Below, piece after piece: positions 7,967 through 16,111 of a stretch of 35,761 nt of DNA. Location of the stretch: the NCBI GenBank assembly GCA_032251315.1, contig JAVVEE010000020.1:1-35761 (forward strand), given 5' to 3'. Position numbers and translations under genes: made by a program. Source of the stretch: LH-M37 sp032251315. GTDB taxonomy: Bacteria; Pseudomonadota; Gammaproteobacteria; SZUA-229. How positions within the stretch are numbered: position 1 is the first letter of the stretch; each line of letters starts with the position of its first letter. The notes under the pieces are model-generated. The model made no database searches, had not been told where the DNA came from, and saw only the letters and a program-made list of their open reading frames with translations.

Positions 7967-10171
7967 TTAGAACTCTTCCCAGTCCTCGGAGTCGTGACTG
8001 TAGCCACCGCCGGAAGCTTTGGCTTTTTGTCGTGTTTCTAAACGTGGCGCTGGTCGGGTTGATTGCCCGACTGATGCCGGCGCTCTGCGCTGCGGGGAAG
8101 GACTCGAACTGCTGCTACTGCTGCGAACTTTCTGTGCAACAAGTGCATCTTCGCTGCCCATCTTGAAGAAGCGCATCAGCTCAACCAGTCTTTCTGCCTG
8201 GTCTTCCATGGATTTTGAGGCGGCTGCGGCTTCTTCAACCAGCGAAGCGTTTTGCTGCGTCACATCATCCATCTGCATCAGGGCTTTGTTGACCTGCTCA
8301 ATGCCGGTTGACTGTTCCTGACTCGCGGCGGCGATTTCAGCAACAATGCCGGAAGCTTTTGTCACACTCTCGACAATCGTCACCAGCGTCTGACCGGATT
8401 CATCGACCAGTTTGGAGCCGACGTCTACTTTCTCTACCGTATCATTGATCAGTACCGCTATTTCTTTGGCTGCAGTAGCGCAACGTTGCGCCAAACTGCG
8501 CACTTCCGCCGCCACTACCGCGAAGCCACGGCCCTGGTCACCGGCGCGTGCGGCTTCCACCGCGGCATTCAATGCCAGCAGATTGGTCTGGAAGGCGATT
8601 TCGTTGATCACGCTGGTAATATCGGCGATCTTCTTGCTGGCGACGTTAATTTCGCTCATTGCGCTTACTGCATTGCCGACCACTACTCCCCCTTTCTCGG
8701 CCTGCTCGCGAGTGCCCGCAGTCAGCTGATTGGCCTGATGCGCATTCTCGGCATTCTGTTTAACGGTCGAGGTCATCTCCTCCATGGAGGAAGCCGTCTC
8801 TTCCAGTGCCGAAGCCTGTTCCTGAGTGCGCTGCGAAAGATCGTTGTTGCCTTCCGCGATGCTGCCGGAAGTCCGGGAAATATTGTCGGAGCCGAGACGC
8901 ACATCATTAACAATACCGCGTAAATTACCGTTGATATTCTTAATGGCCTGTAATACACGACCAATTTCATCATCGGTATCGACATGGATGTCACTGGTCA
9001 AATTACCCGAAGAGATGGACATCGAGATATTTTCAACATCCTTCAATGGACGCACCACTGAACGAATCAACATGAATCCCAGAAAGAGTGCTAAACCACC
9101 ACCGAGGAGGATAGCCGTAATAGATTCCATCCTGATAGTCTGATAACGATCTTCTGCGTTTTTGTATTCGTTTTTGGCGATATCCATCTGTAAGGCCACC
9201 AGTTCCGCAGAGGTCTCGGCCACCGGTTTATACAGTGGGTTAACGACATTATCAATGTGCGCCTTTACTGCCTGCATATCACCTGCGGCCACCTTTTCTA
9301 TGCCCACTTTCAGCCCCTGTCCTACAAAGGCCTTTCTGGCTTCGACGAACTTGTCAGCAAGTATCTTCTCCTCTGGAGCGAGATAGGTGCCCATGTACGC
9401 TTCCCAGAGCTTGTCTATTGCCAGAATATTGTTTTCAATATTAGCGACAGCGTTTCTGACTTCGACCGGATTGTTGTTATCGGCGGCAACCATAATGGCG
9501 ATGCGATTTCTCAAGGTCAGTTGCACAATATCTTTGAGTTTAGAAACCGGAATCATACGGTCTTCATAGACGGTACGCAGTGAGTCATTAGTCTGGTTCA
9601 GCCCCAGCAGGCCGACCGAACTGATGCCGATAATTAGAGCCAGCAGCACACCGATAATGCCGGTCATGCGCATTTTCACCGTCGGTTTTCTTAATTTATC
9701 CCATAACCCCAACACGCCACTGGGCAGAATGCGGCCTTCCTTAATGGTGATACCACGCGCTTTGCCTTCACGGATTTTTCGGTACACCTCTTCCGCACGT
9801 CTAATCTGCTCAGGAGTCGGCTTGGTACGCAAGGACATGTAGCCCACAGGACGGCCATTGTCGAAAATCGGGTTGGCGTTTGCCTCTACCCAGTAATAGG
9901 CCCCATCCTTACAGCGATTTTTCACCATCCCCTTCCAGGCTTTGCCTGCCTTCAGGGTTGCCCATAAGTCTTCGTAGGCTTCCGGTGGCATATCAGGATG
10001 GCGGACAATGTTCTGAGGTGAGCCGAGCAGCTCATCTTCCTCGAATCCGCTAATTTCTACGAAGGTACGATTAACATAGGTAATAATTCCTTTCAAATTG
10101 GTCTTTGAGACCACGCTATTGCCGTCTTTTAACTGGCGTTCAACGTTTGTTACCGGCATGTTGATTCTCAT
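7967..10171 (-). CDS. PAS-domain methyl-accepting chemotaxis protein
   Basis: A 734-residue chemoreceptor. An Aer-like cytoplasmic PAS domain (about 10-120, with NRTFVEISGFEEDELLG and NIVRHPDMP) senses redox, oxygen or a ligand. TM1 (about 168-190) leads to a periplasmic four-helix-bundle region, then TM2 (about 350-372), HAMP and the long signalling coiled coil with the hairpin tip EIAFQTNLLALNAAVEAARAGD. The C-terminus has a Ser/Pro-rich linker ending DWEEF, matching the xWxxF pentapeptide used to tether CheR/CheB. The first ATG gives MRIN(M)PVTN, the usual start of PAS receptors; the ATG four codons later is the alternative. Monocistronic, with its own terminator. Confidence 0.9.
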   Translation of the reverse strand: MRINMPVTNVERQLKDGNSVVSKTNLKGIITYVNRTFVEISGFEEDELLGSPQNIVRHPDMPPEAYEDLWATLKAGKAWKGMVKNRCKDGAYYWVEANANPIFDNGRPVGYMSLRTKPTPEQIRRAEEVYRKIREGKARGITIKEGRILPSGVLGLWDKLRKPTVKMRMTGIIGVLLALIIGISSVGLLGLNQTNDSLRTVYEDRMIPVSKLKDIVQLTLRNRIAIMVAADNNNPVEVRNAVANIENNILAIDKLWEAYMGTYLAPEEKILADKFVEARKAFVGQGLKVGIEKVAAGDMQAVKAHIDNVVNPLYKPVAETSAELVALQMDIAKNEYKNAEDRYQTIRMESITAILLGGGLALFLGFMLIRSVVRPLKDVENISMSISSGNLTSDIHVDTDDEIGRVLQAIKNINGNLRGIVNDVRLGSDNISRTSGSIAEGNNDLSQRTQEQASALEETASSMEEMTSTVKQNAENAHQANQLTAGTREQAEKGGVVVGNAVSAMSEINVASKKIADITSVINEIAFQTNLLALNAAVEAARAGDQGRGFAVVAAEVRSLAQRCATAAKEIAVLINDTVEKVDVGSKLVDESGQTLVTIVESVTKASGIVAEIAAASQEQSTGIEQVNKALMQMDDVTQQNASLVEEAAAASKSMEDQAERLVELMRFFKMGSEDALVAQKVRSSSSSSSPSPQRRAPASVGQSTRPAPRLETRQKAKASGGGYSHDSEDWEEF

Positions 10172-10541
10172 CTCGTTATCTCACTATATAAATTTATTGT
10201 TGGGTACACAGGTATTAATACGCCCATGTAGATGCAATTTATTTCAAGAAAACTAATTGATTCGCATTTAGGTATGAAAAAATACTAGCATAGAATAAAA
10301 AAAAACAACCTATTTACCCTATAAAAAAAGATATTGAATTATTTATACAATGCCTTAATTATTAAATAGATATAGCAAGATCGACTACTGAGCACCAAGC
10401 AGAGTATAAAGAGCTTTTATTAGAATAGCCTTTTTGTAGAAGGGACAAATTATGAGACTTTTATGATTCAACTCAATGACATCGGCATGCCGCCTGAGTG
10501 GATAATACATTTATATATTTAATGATGAGAATGACGGATTC
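10172..10541. other. AT-rich intergenic region without a gene
   Basis: This 370-bp stretch holds the upstream region of the chemoreceptor and very A/T-rich tracts around 10280-10360. No convincing gene, repeat or RNA was seen. Confidence 0.4.
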
Positions 10542-10577
10542 AAAAAAAACGGTCTCAACAACTAGCTGTTGAAACCG
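10542..10577 (-). terminator. Strong rho-independent terminator of the tal-ackA-xfp operon
   Basis: On the minus strand CGGTTTCAACA, a short loop and TGTTGAGACCG form a near-perfect stem (one mismatch or wobble) followed directly by eight T. It lies about 70 bp beyond the xfp stop. Confidence 0.9.
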
Positions 10578-10646
10578 CCTTCAATACACAAGGATAGTCG
10601 CTGGTAAACTTTTACGGTCAATATTAGCGGCCGGTTATCTTTCACC

Positions 10647-13034
10647 TCACTGCCACTTCCAGTCCCGAATTTCCGGCATGTCTTCACCGTATTTTTCGAT
10701 ATAGGCTTGATGATCGAAAAGTTTGTCACGCAAGTACTGCTTGGCGTAGGCGGCACGTGAACCCAGACACGGTACCCGGTCGATCACATCGCCCGCTAGA
10801 TGGAAACGGTCGAGATCATTCATCACCGTCATATCGAAAGGTGTGGTCGTGGTGCCCTGCTCCTTGTAGCCGCGAACGTGCAGATTGGGGTGATTGGTGC
10901 GCCGGTAAGTCAGGCGGTGAATCAGCCAGGGGTAGCCGTGATAGGCAAAAATGATCGGCTTGTCCGAAGTGAAAAGCACGTCAAAATCCTTGTCCGAGAG
11001 TCCGTGCGGATGTTCGGACGGCGGCTGCAAGGCCATCAGGTTGACGACATTAATAACCCGTATTTTCAGCTCCGGAAACTGCTCGCGTAGCAATTTCACC
11101 GCCGCCAGTGTCTCCAGCGTGGGCACGTCACCGCAGCAGGCCATAACCACATCAGGGTCACCGCCTTCGTCATTACTGGCCCATTTCCAGATACCCAGCC
11201 CGGCGGTGCAATGCCTTATCGCCGCATCTATATCCAGCCATTGCAGGCTCGGCTGCTTGCCGGCGACAATCACATTGATGTCATTGTGGCTACGCAGGCA
11301 GTGGTCGGTTATGGCCAGCAGGGTGTTGGCATCGGGTGGCAGATAGACGCGGATGATCTCGGCCTTCTTGTTGACCACTACATCGATGAAACCGGGATCC
11401 TGATGGCTGAAGCCGTTGTGATCCTGCCGCCATACATGTGAGGAGAGCAGGTAGTTGAGCGAGGCAATGGGGCGACGCCAGGGAATGTCGCGCGCCACAT
11501 CAAGCCACTTGGCATGTTGGTTGAACATGGAATCGACGATGTGAACAAAGGCTTCATAGCAGGAGAAAAAGCCGTGCCGACCGGTGAGCAGATAGCCTTC
11601 CAGCCAGCCCTGGCACTGGTGCTCGCTCAGCATCTCCATGACCCGGCCATCGTTCGCGACATTCTCATCACCGGGCAGGATTTCCGCCGTGGAACAGCGG
11701 TTGGTGACTTCGAAGAGTGCGCCCCAGCGATTCGAGGCGGTCTCATCCGGGCTGAAGATCCGGAAATTTCGGGCTTCTGCGTTAAGCATCATCACATCGC
11801 GCATGAGCTCACCCTGCACACGCGTCGCTTCAGCCAGAACCATGCCGGGAGCGGAAACCTTGACGGCATAGTCGCGAAAATTCGGCATGCGCAGATTGCG
11901 CAGCAACATACCGCCATTGGCGTGCGGATTTGCACCCATGCGCCGTTCACCTTCAGGCGCCAGCTCGGCCAGTTCGGGGATGAGTTTACCGGTGTCATCA
12001 AACAGCTTTTCGGGCCGGTAACTCTTCATCCATTTTTCAAGAATCTTCAGGTGTTTGGGATCTTTGGCAAAATTGGTGACCGGCACCTGATGGGCGTGAA
12101 AAGTGCCTTCGATCTGCTTATCGTCAACCGTTTCCGGGCCGGTCCAGCCCTTGGGTGAGCGCAGAATAATCATCGGCCAACGCGGACGCTCGCTGAAACC
12201 CTGAGTACGGGCAGCTTGCTGTATCATCTGGATCTCAGCGACCACGGTATCGAGCGTCGCCGCCATTAGCTGATGCATGGTCTCGGGATCGTCACCCTCG
12301 ACAAAATGCGGCGTGTAACCATAGCCGATAAACAGCGCTTCAAGCTCATCGCGTGGGATACGCGCCAGCACAGTCGGCCCGGCGATCTTGTAGCCATTCA
12401 GATGCAGAATCGGCAGCACGGCGCCATCATGCACCGGGTTGAGGAATTTATTGGAGTGCCAGCTGGTGGCCATCGGACCGGTTTCCGCCTCGCCGTCACC
12501 CACCACACAGGCTACCAGCAGATCGGGATTATCGAAGGCGGCACCGTAAGCGTGTGACAGCGCATAGCCCAGCTCCCCACCTTCGTTAATCGAACCCGGC
12601 GTTTCCGCGGCGACGTGACTGGGAACCCCGCCGGGAAATGAAAACTGGGTGAAGAGTTTTTTCATCCCTGCTTCGTCTTCAGCAATGTTCGGATAGACCT
12701 CGCTATACGTGCCCTCCAGCCAGGTATTGGCGACCAGCCCCGGACCGCCGTGACCGGGGCCGGTGACATAGATGATGTTCAGATCATATTCCTTGATGAT
12801 ACGGTTAAGATGAACATAGATGAAATTCAGCCCCGGCGTGGTGCCCCAGTGGCCCAGCAGGCGCGGCTTGACGTGCTCCAGTTTCAAGGGCTGTTTCAGC
12901 AATGGATTATCGAACAGATAGATCTGACCCACCGACAGATAATTGCCGGCGCACCAGTAGGCGTCCATCTTGTTCAGCAGCTCCGATGACAATGGCTCTT
13001 TCAATGTTTCCGGGCTTGCGGCATTTTCCAACAT
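10647..13034 (-). CDS. xfp: Phosphoketolase (xylulose-5-phosphate/fructose-6-phosphate)
   Basis: A 795-residue ThDP enzyme that cleaves xylulose 5-phosphate (or fructose 6-phosphate) with phosphate to acetyl phosphate plus glyceraldehyde 3-phosphate (or erythrose 4-phosphate). Family residues are present: LLGHWGTTPGLN (59-70), GPGHGGPG (92-99), the ThDP motif GDGEAETGP (179-187) with NGYKIAGP downstream, and SHQDPG in the C-terminal half. Length is normal. AGAGGACA precedes the ATG at good spacing. It lies 43 bp downstream of ackA, so acetyl phosphate would pass directly to acetate kinase. A divergent paralogue is encoded at 16112. Confidence 0.95.
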   Translation of the reverse strand: MLENAASPETLKEPLSSELLNKMDAYWCAGNYLSVGQIYLFDNPLLKQPLKLEHVKPRLLGHWGTTPGLNFIYVHLNRIIKEYDLNIIYVTGPGHGGPGLVANTWLEGTYSEVYPNIAEDEAGMKKLFTQFSFPGGVPSHVAAETPGSINEGGELGYALSHAYGAAFDNPDLLVACVVGDGEAETGPMATSWHSNKFLNPVHDGAVLPILHLNGYKIAGPTVLARIPRDELEALFIGYGYTPHFVEGDDPETMHQLMAATLDTVVAEIQMIQQAARTQGFSERPRWPMIILRSPKGWTGPETVDDKQIEGTFHAHQVPVTNFAKDPKHLKILEKWMKSYRPEKLFDDTGKLIPELAELAPEGERRMGANPHANGGMLLRNLRMPNFRDYAVKVSAPGMVLAEATRVQGELMRDVMMLNAEARNFRIFSPDETASNRWGALFEVTNRCSTAEILPGDENVANDGRVMEMLSEHQCQGWLEGYLLTGRHGFFSCYEAFVHIVDSMFNQHAKWLDVARDIPWRRPIASLNYLLSSHVWRQDHNGFSHQDPGFIDVVVNKKAEIIRVYLPPDANTLLAITDHCLRSHNDINVIVAGKQPSLQWLDIDAAIRHCTAGLGIWKWASNDEGGDPDVVMACCGDVPTLETLAAVKLLREQFPELKIRVINVVNLMALQPPSEHPHGLSDKDFDVLFTSDKPIIFAYHGYPWLIHRLTYRRTNHPNLHVRGYKEQGTTTTPFDMTVMNDLDRFHLAGDVIDRVPCLGSRAAYAKQYLRDKLFDHQAYIEKYGEDMPEIRDWKWQ

Positions 13035-13077
13035 GATAAATGTCCTCTAATTGAAGGTTAGTTTTATGTGGCGGTTT

Positions 13078-14280
13078 CTATTCTCGTTCCAGAATATCGC
13101 GGACCGATTCAGCAATCATCAGCTCCTCATCGGTCGCTATAACGCGCACCCACACGCGACTACCCTGCGCTGAAATAACGCCTGCATTCTGTTCGTTGCA
13201 TTGTTTATCCAGTGTGATACCGAGGTATTCCAGATTTTCGCAAATGCGCGCACGCACACCGCCGTGGTGCTCGCCGATGCCGCCGGTGAACACCAGTATG
13301 TCCAGCCCATTGAGGACAGCGGCGTAGGCACCGATGTATTTTTTTACCTGATAACAGAACAGCTCGACCGCTTCGGCGGCGCGTTCATCATCGCTTTCAT
13401 GATGAGTCAGGTCGCGCATGTCGGAACTGGTTTCCGAGACACCGAGCAGTCCGGATTGGTGATTGATGAGGTGTTTAAACTGATCCGGACTCAGCTGCTC
13501 GCTCTGCATCATGTACCACGCCACACCAGGGTCGAGATCGCCCGATCGCGTTCCCATAGGCACGCCGCTGCTCGGGGTGAACCCCATGCTGGTATCAATG
13601 CTGCGACCGTCACGCACCGCCACCAGGCTGGCGCCATTACCCAGATGCGCCAGAATCACGCGCCCCTGATTTGCCGACGGTTCATCGAGTCGCGTCAGTT
13701 CCTGCATCAGATAGGCATAGGAGAGTCCATGAAAACCGTAACGCTGAACGCCCATTGCATCAAAGCGACGCGGTACCGGCAGCAGTTTCGCCACGCGCGG
13801 CATGCTGACGTGAAAGGCGGTGTCGAAACAGGCGACCTGCGTAAGTTCAGGGTATCGCCGGCTGAAAGTTTCAATCAGCTCGATCTCGCCCGGCAGATGA
13901 TCGGGGTCGTAGTCGCTGATGCGATGCAGTTCATCGAGCAGTGCCGGGGAAACTGTTTCTGGATGGGTGTATTTCATGCCATGCACCACCCTGTGTCCCA
14001 CCGCCACGACCTGATCAAAACCAGGTTGCTGCGCAAGCCAGTCAAGCAGAAAATTCACCGCCGAAGTGTGATCCAATTTATCGAGAAACTGCTCGCCCTG
14101 CTGCCCGTTCAGAACATGCTTATAGCTCAGGCGTGTTCCCGATAAACCGATGCGTTCAATTTTCCCCGACAGGCTGCACTGTAATGTTTCACCCATTCCA
14201 TACAGGGCAAACTTGATACTCGACGAGCCACCATTGATGCTGAGCAGATTTTTTTCCGCCTGATTCATGTTCGCGATCAC
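13078..14280 (-). CDS. ackA: Acetate kinase
   Basis: A 400-residue cytoplasmic kinase of the ASKHA fold that converts acetyl phosphate and ADP to acetate and ATP. Visible signatures are SINGGSSSIKFALY near the N-terminus, GHRVVHGMKYT, the ACFDTAFH segment, the phosphate-binding AHLGNGASL, DTSMGFTPSSGVPMGTRSGD and FTGGIGEH near the C-terminus. The frame opens with GTG at 14280; the ATG at 14268 (MNQAEKNLL) is more likely the start because homologues begin close to it. It sits between tal and xfp and supplies the ATP-yielding step of the phosphoketolase pathway. Confidence 0.95.
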   Translation of the reverse strand: MIANMNQAEKNLLSINGGSSSIKFALYGMGETLQCSLSGKIERIGLSGTRLSYKHVLNGQQGEQFLDKLDHTSAVNFLLDWLAQQPGFDQVVAVGHRVVHGMKYTHPETVSPALLDELHRISDYDPDHLPGEIELIETFSRRYPELTQVACFDTAFHVSMPRVAKLLPVPRRFDAMGVQRYGFHGLSYAYLMQELTRLDEPSANQGRVILAHLGNGASLVAVRDGRSIDTSMGFTPSSGVPMGTRSGDLDPGVAWYMMQSEQLSPDQFKHLINHQSGLLGVSETSSDMRDLTHHESDDERAAEAVELFCYQVKKYIGAYAAVLNGLDILVFTGGIGEHHGGVRARICENLEYLGITLDKQCNEQNAGVISAQGSRVWVRVIATDEELMIAESVRDILERE

Positions 14281-14292
14281 AATTTTTTATAA

Positions 14293-14448
14293 TCAAAAAA
14301 ATATCCGTGAAAAACATTCATACCCGGTCTCATGAGCGCCTTTTATATATGCATAGGCCAGGGCATGACCGAAGTGATTGCCATGAGCATCAGGATGCCC
14401 CTGAATAACAAGAATTCCGCTCGGTATTGAAACATGTGATTCAGTCAT
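14293..14448 (-). pseudogene. Remnant of a flavodoxin-fold NAD(P)H quinone oxidoreductase
   Basis: A 51-codon frame between tal and ackA encodes ILVIQGHPDAHGNHFGHALA followed by YAYIKGAHETGYE and a stop at 14293-14295. This is the first strand and FMN phosphate-binding loop of flavodoxin-fold NAD(P)H dehydrogenases (PF02525 type, about 190 residues). The remaining three quarters are missing. It may be a deletion remnant carried inside the operon; a functional short peptide is unlikely. Confidence 0.6.
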
Positions 14449-14479
14449 AAATTTATCGCCTCAACGGGTGTCATCATAA

Positions 14480-15592
14480 TCATCCATGTACCAACTCTCG
14501 GCTGATTTCCAGACGCTTTTGTTTTAATACCACCAACAACTGATCATAAGAATCGGCAAACTTTTTTACTCTCTCCTTTTCCAGTTGCTGCATAATTTTA
14601 TCCAGATCAATGCCCAGTGCAGTTAAAGTTTCCAGCGTTTGCCGGGCACCTTCAACATCACTTTCCAGTGTGTCTCGCAAGTTGCCACGCAGCTGAAAGG
14701 CTTGCAGTGTTTCAGATGACATGGCGCTTACCGTAGCAGGGCCGATTAGCTGTTCGACGTAGTACAATTCCGCGTAGTCAGGGTTTTTGTTGCTGGTGTC
14801 GGACCACAACACTCTTTGCATTGCGGCACCGCGTTTTTTCTGGGCTTCAAATGCTTCTGAAGCCATTGCTTTTTTGAAATACAGGAAGGCCATTTTGGCA
14901 TTTGCAATGGCAACGCGGCCTTTTAGTTTTATAGCTTCGGGGGTATCAATCACATCTAATGCCGCATCAACCTTAGCGTCTATTCGGCTGATAAAAAACG
15001 AAGCCACCGAGGCCATCGTTTCCGGCGATTTGTTTTGTGACAGGCCGCGAATATAAGCATCTGCCACTGCTCTATAGCGATCCAGCGAAAACAGCAGGGT
15101 CGCATTGACATTGATTCCCTCGGCAATCAGCTGTTCAATCGCCGACACACCCGGCTCGGTCGCGGGTATTTTAATCATCAGGTTCGCACGATTAACCGAG
15201 CGCCATAAGTGACGCGCGGCTTCAAGGGTCGTAGGTGTATCAAATGCCAGATGCGGCGACACCTCAAAACTGACAAAACCGTCATGGCCTTCACTGCTGA
15301 CGTAAACCGGCTCCAGAAAGTCTGCGGCCAGCTGCGCATCACTGACAATCACCTGTTCATAAAGCGTGGCATCATCCATGTCATGATCAGCCTGTAACAA
15401 CTCGTTGATCAAGTCATCGTAAGCTGCACTATTGCTTATCGCTTTGTAAAAAATGCCAGGGTTACTGCTGACACCCCGCAGCCCTTCTGACACCAGCAGC
15501 CTGAGATCACCTCGCAGCAACAAGCCTCTATCCATATGATCCAGCCAGATGGACTGATCATATTCCAGATACAGTTCAAGCATCTTTAACAC
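14480..15592 (-). CDS. tal: Transaldolase
   Basis: A 370-residue class I aldolase of the longer bacterial transaldolase type. It exchanges three-carbon units between sedoheptulose 7-phosphate, glyceraldehyde 3-phosphate, erythrose 4-phosphate and fructose 6-phosphate. GLRGVSSNPGIFYKAI near the N-terminus is typical, LMIKIPATEPG contains the Schiff-base Lys, and INVNATLLFS follows. The GTG at 15592 is preceded by GAGGA at 8-nt spacing; the ATG at 15583 would be too far from it. First gene of tal-ackA-xfp, supplying pentose-phosphate intermediates to phosphoketolase. An FNR-like palindrome (15695-15712) lies about 100 bp upstream. Confidence 0.93.
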   Translation of the reverse strand: MLKMLELYLEYDQSIWLDHMDRGLLLRGDLRLLVSEGLRGVSSNPGIFYKAISNSAAYDDLINELLQADHDMDDATLYEQVIVSDAQLAADFLEPVYVSSEGHDGFVSFEVSPHLAFDTPTTLEAARHLWRSVNRANLMIKIPATEPGVSAIEQLIAEGINVNATLLFSLDRYRAVADAYIRGLSQNKSPETMASVASFFISRIDAKVDAALDVIDTPEAIKLKGRVAIANAKMAFLYFKKAMASEAFEAQKKRGAAMQRVLWSDTSNKNPDYAELYYVEQLIGPATVSAMSSETLQAFQLRGNLRDTLESDVEGARQTLETLTALGIDLDKIMQQLEKERVKKFADSYDQLLVVLKQKRLEISRELVHG

Positions 15593-15694
15593 AAGTATTG
15601 TCCTCTTTTATTTATTTCTGATCGTTTTGCCACTAGTTCAGTTGATGACACTGCACCTATTAATACGCACTTTGCCCGCTGGGGATTTATTGCG

Positions 15695-15712
15695 CATTGA
15701 AAAACATCAATG
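15695..15712. promoter_or_regulatory. FNR/CRP-family-like palindrome A
   Basis: CATTGA, six bases, TCAATG: the core TTGAA-AAAC-ATCAA fits the FNR/Anr/Dnr consensus TTGAT-N4-ATCAA with one change. It lies between divergent tal and the phosphoketolase-like gene. Its sequence from 15693 is repeated almost exactly at 15859 (palindrome B). Confidence 0.55.
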
Positions 15713-15787
15713 GTTGAAACATAGTTGGCAGTTGGCGTTAAAAGCTCAGGCATCCGGCACACAGACCAGTCCGCCAGAATTTACCCG

Positions 15788-15806
15788 CCTCTCCTGTTGG
15801 GAGAGG
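15788..15806. repeat. Perfect 7-bp hairpin
   Basis: CCTCTCC, TGTTG, GGAGAGG. It lies in the divergent intergenic region and has no proper T-tract. Similar CTCTCC/GGAGAG hairpins are common intergenic repeats. Confidence 0.45.
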
Positions 15807-15860
15807 GGGATTTTGATTCGGTATCTTTTAGTTGCCGCGCCTCATCATACTCATCCACCG

Positions 15861-15878
15861 CATTGAAAAATATCAATG
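15861..15878. promoter_or_regulatory. FNR/CRP-family-like palindrome B
   Basis: CATTGA, AAAATA, TCAATG; core TTGAA-AAAT-ATCAA. It is 166 bp from palindrome A and about 240 bp upstream of the phosphoketolase-like start, so it could control the long operon towards the N-ATPase. Confidence 0.55.
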
Positions 15879-16111
15879 ACGTAATGATCACATCCTGTGA
15901 GGATGTCACTACACATAGTTTTCAGCGAAAACGACGCATATTTAAGAACAATGACAGGCTCCGACAGTAAAAAAATATTTCTAAATCAGATCTGGCTTCT
16001 CTAAATGATGTCGTTATCAGGCTTTGTTCATGATCAACGAAACCCAGACCAATAACGTCAACGACGGAGTCTTTATTTGCGTTGTGTTGACAAAATAATC
16101 GGGATAATTTT

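Noticed and set aside
11514..12158. 214-codon frame antisense to xfp
   Set aside because: Lies entirely within the phosphoketolase gene and has no recognisable features; a by-product of GC-rich coding sequence.
13201..14145. Long open frame (314 codons) antisense to ackA
   Set aside because: It is the complement-frame shadow of a clearly conserved kinase; composition is His/Gln/Arg-rich and no Shine-Dalgarno or family resemblance was seen.
15627..15866. 79-codon plus-strand frame between the divergent operons
   Set aside because: It runs across the palindromes and the hairpin, has no ribosome-binding site and no family resemblance.
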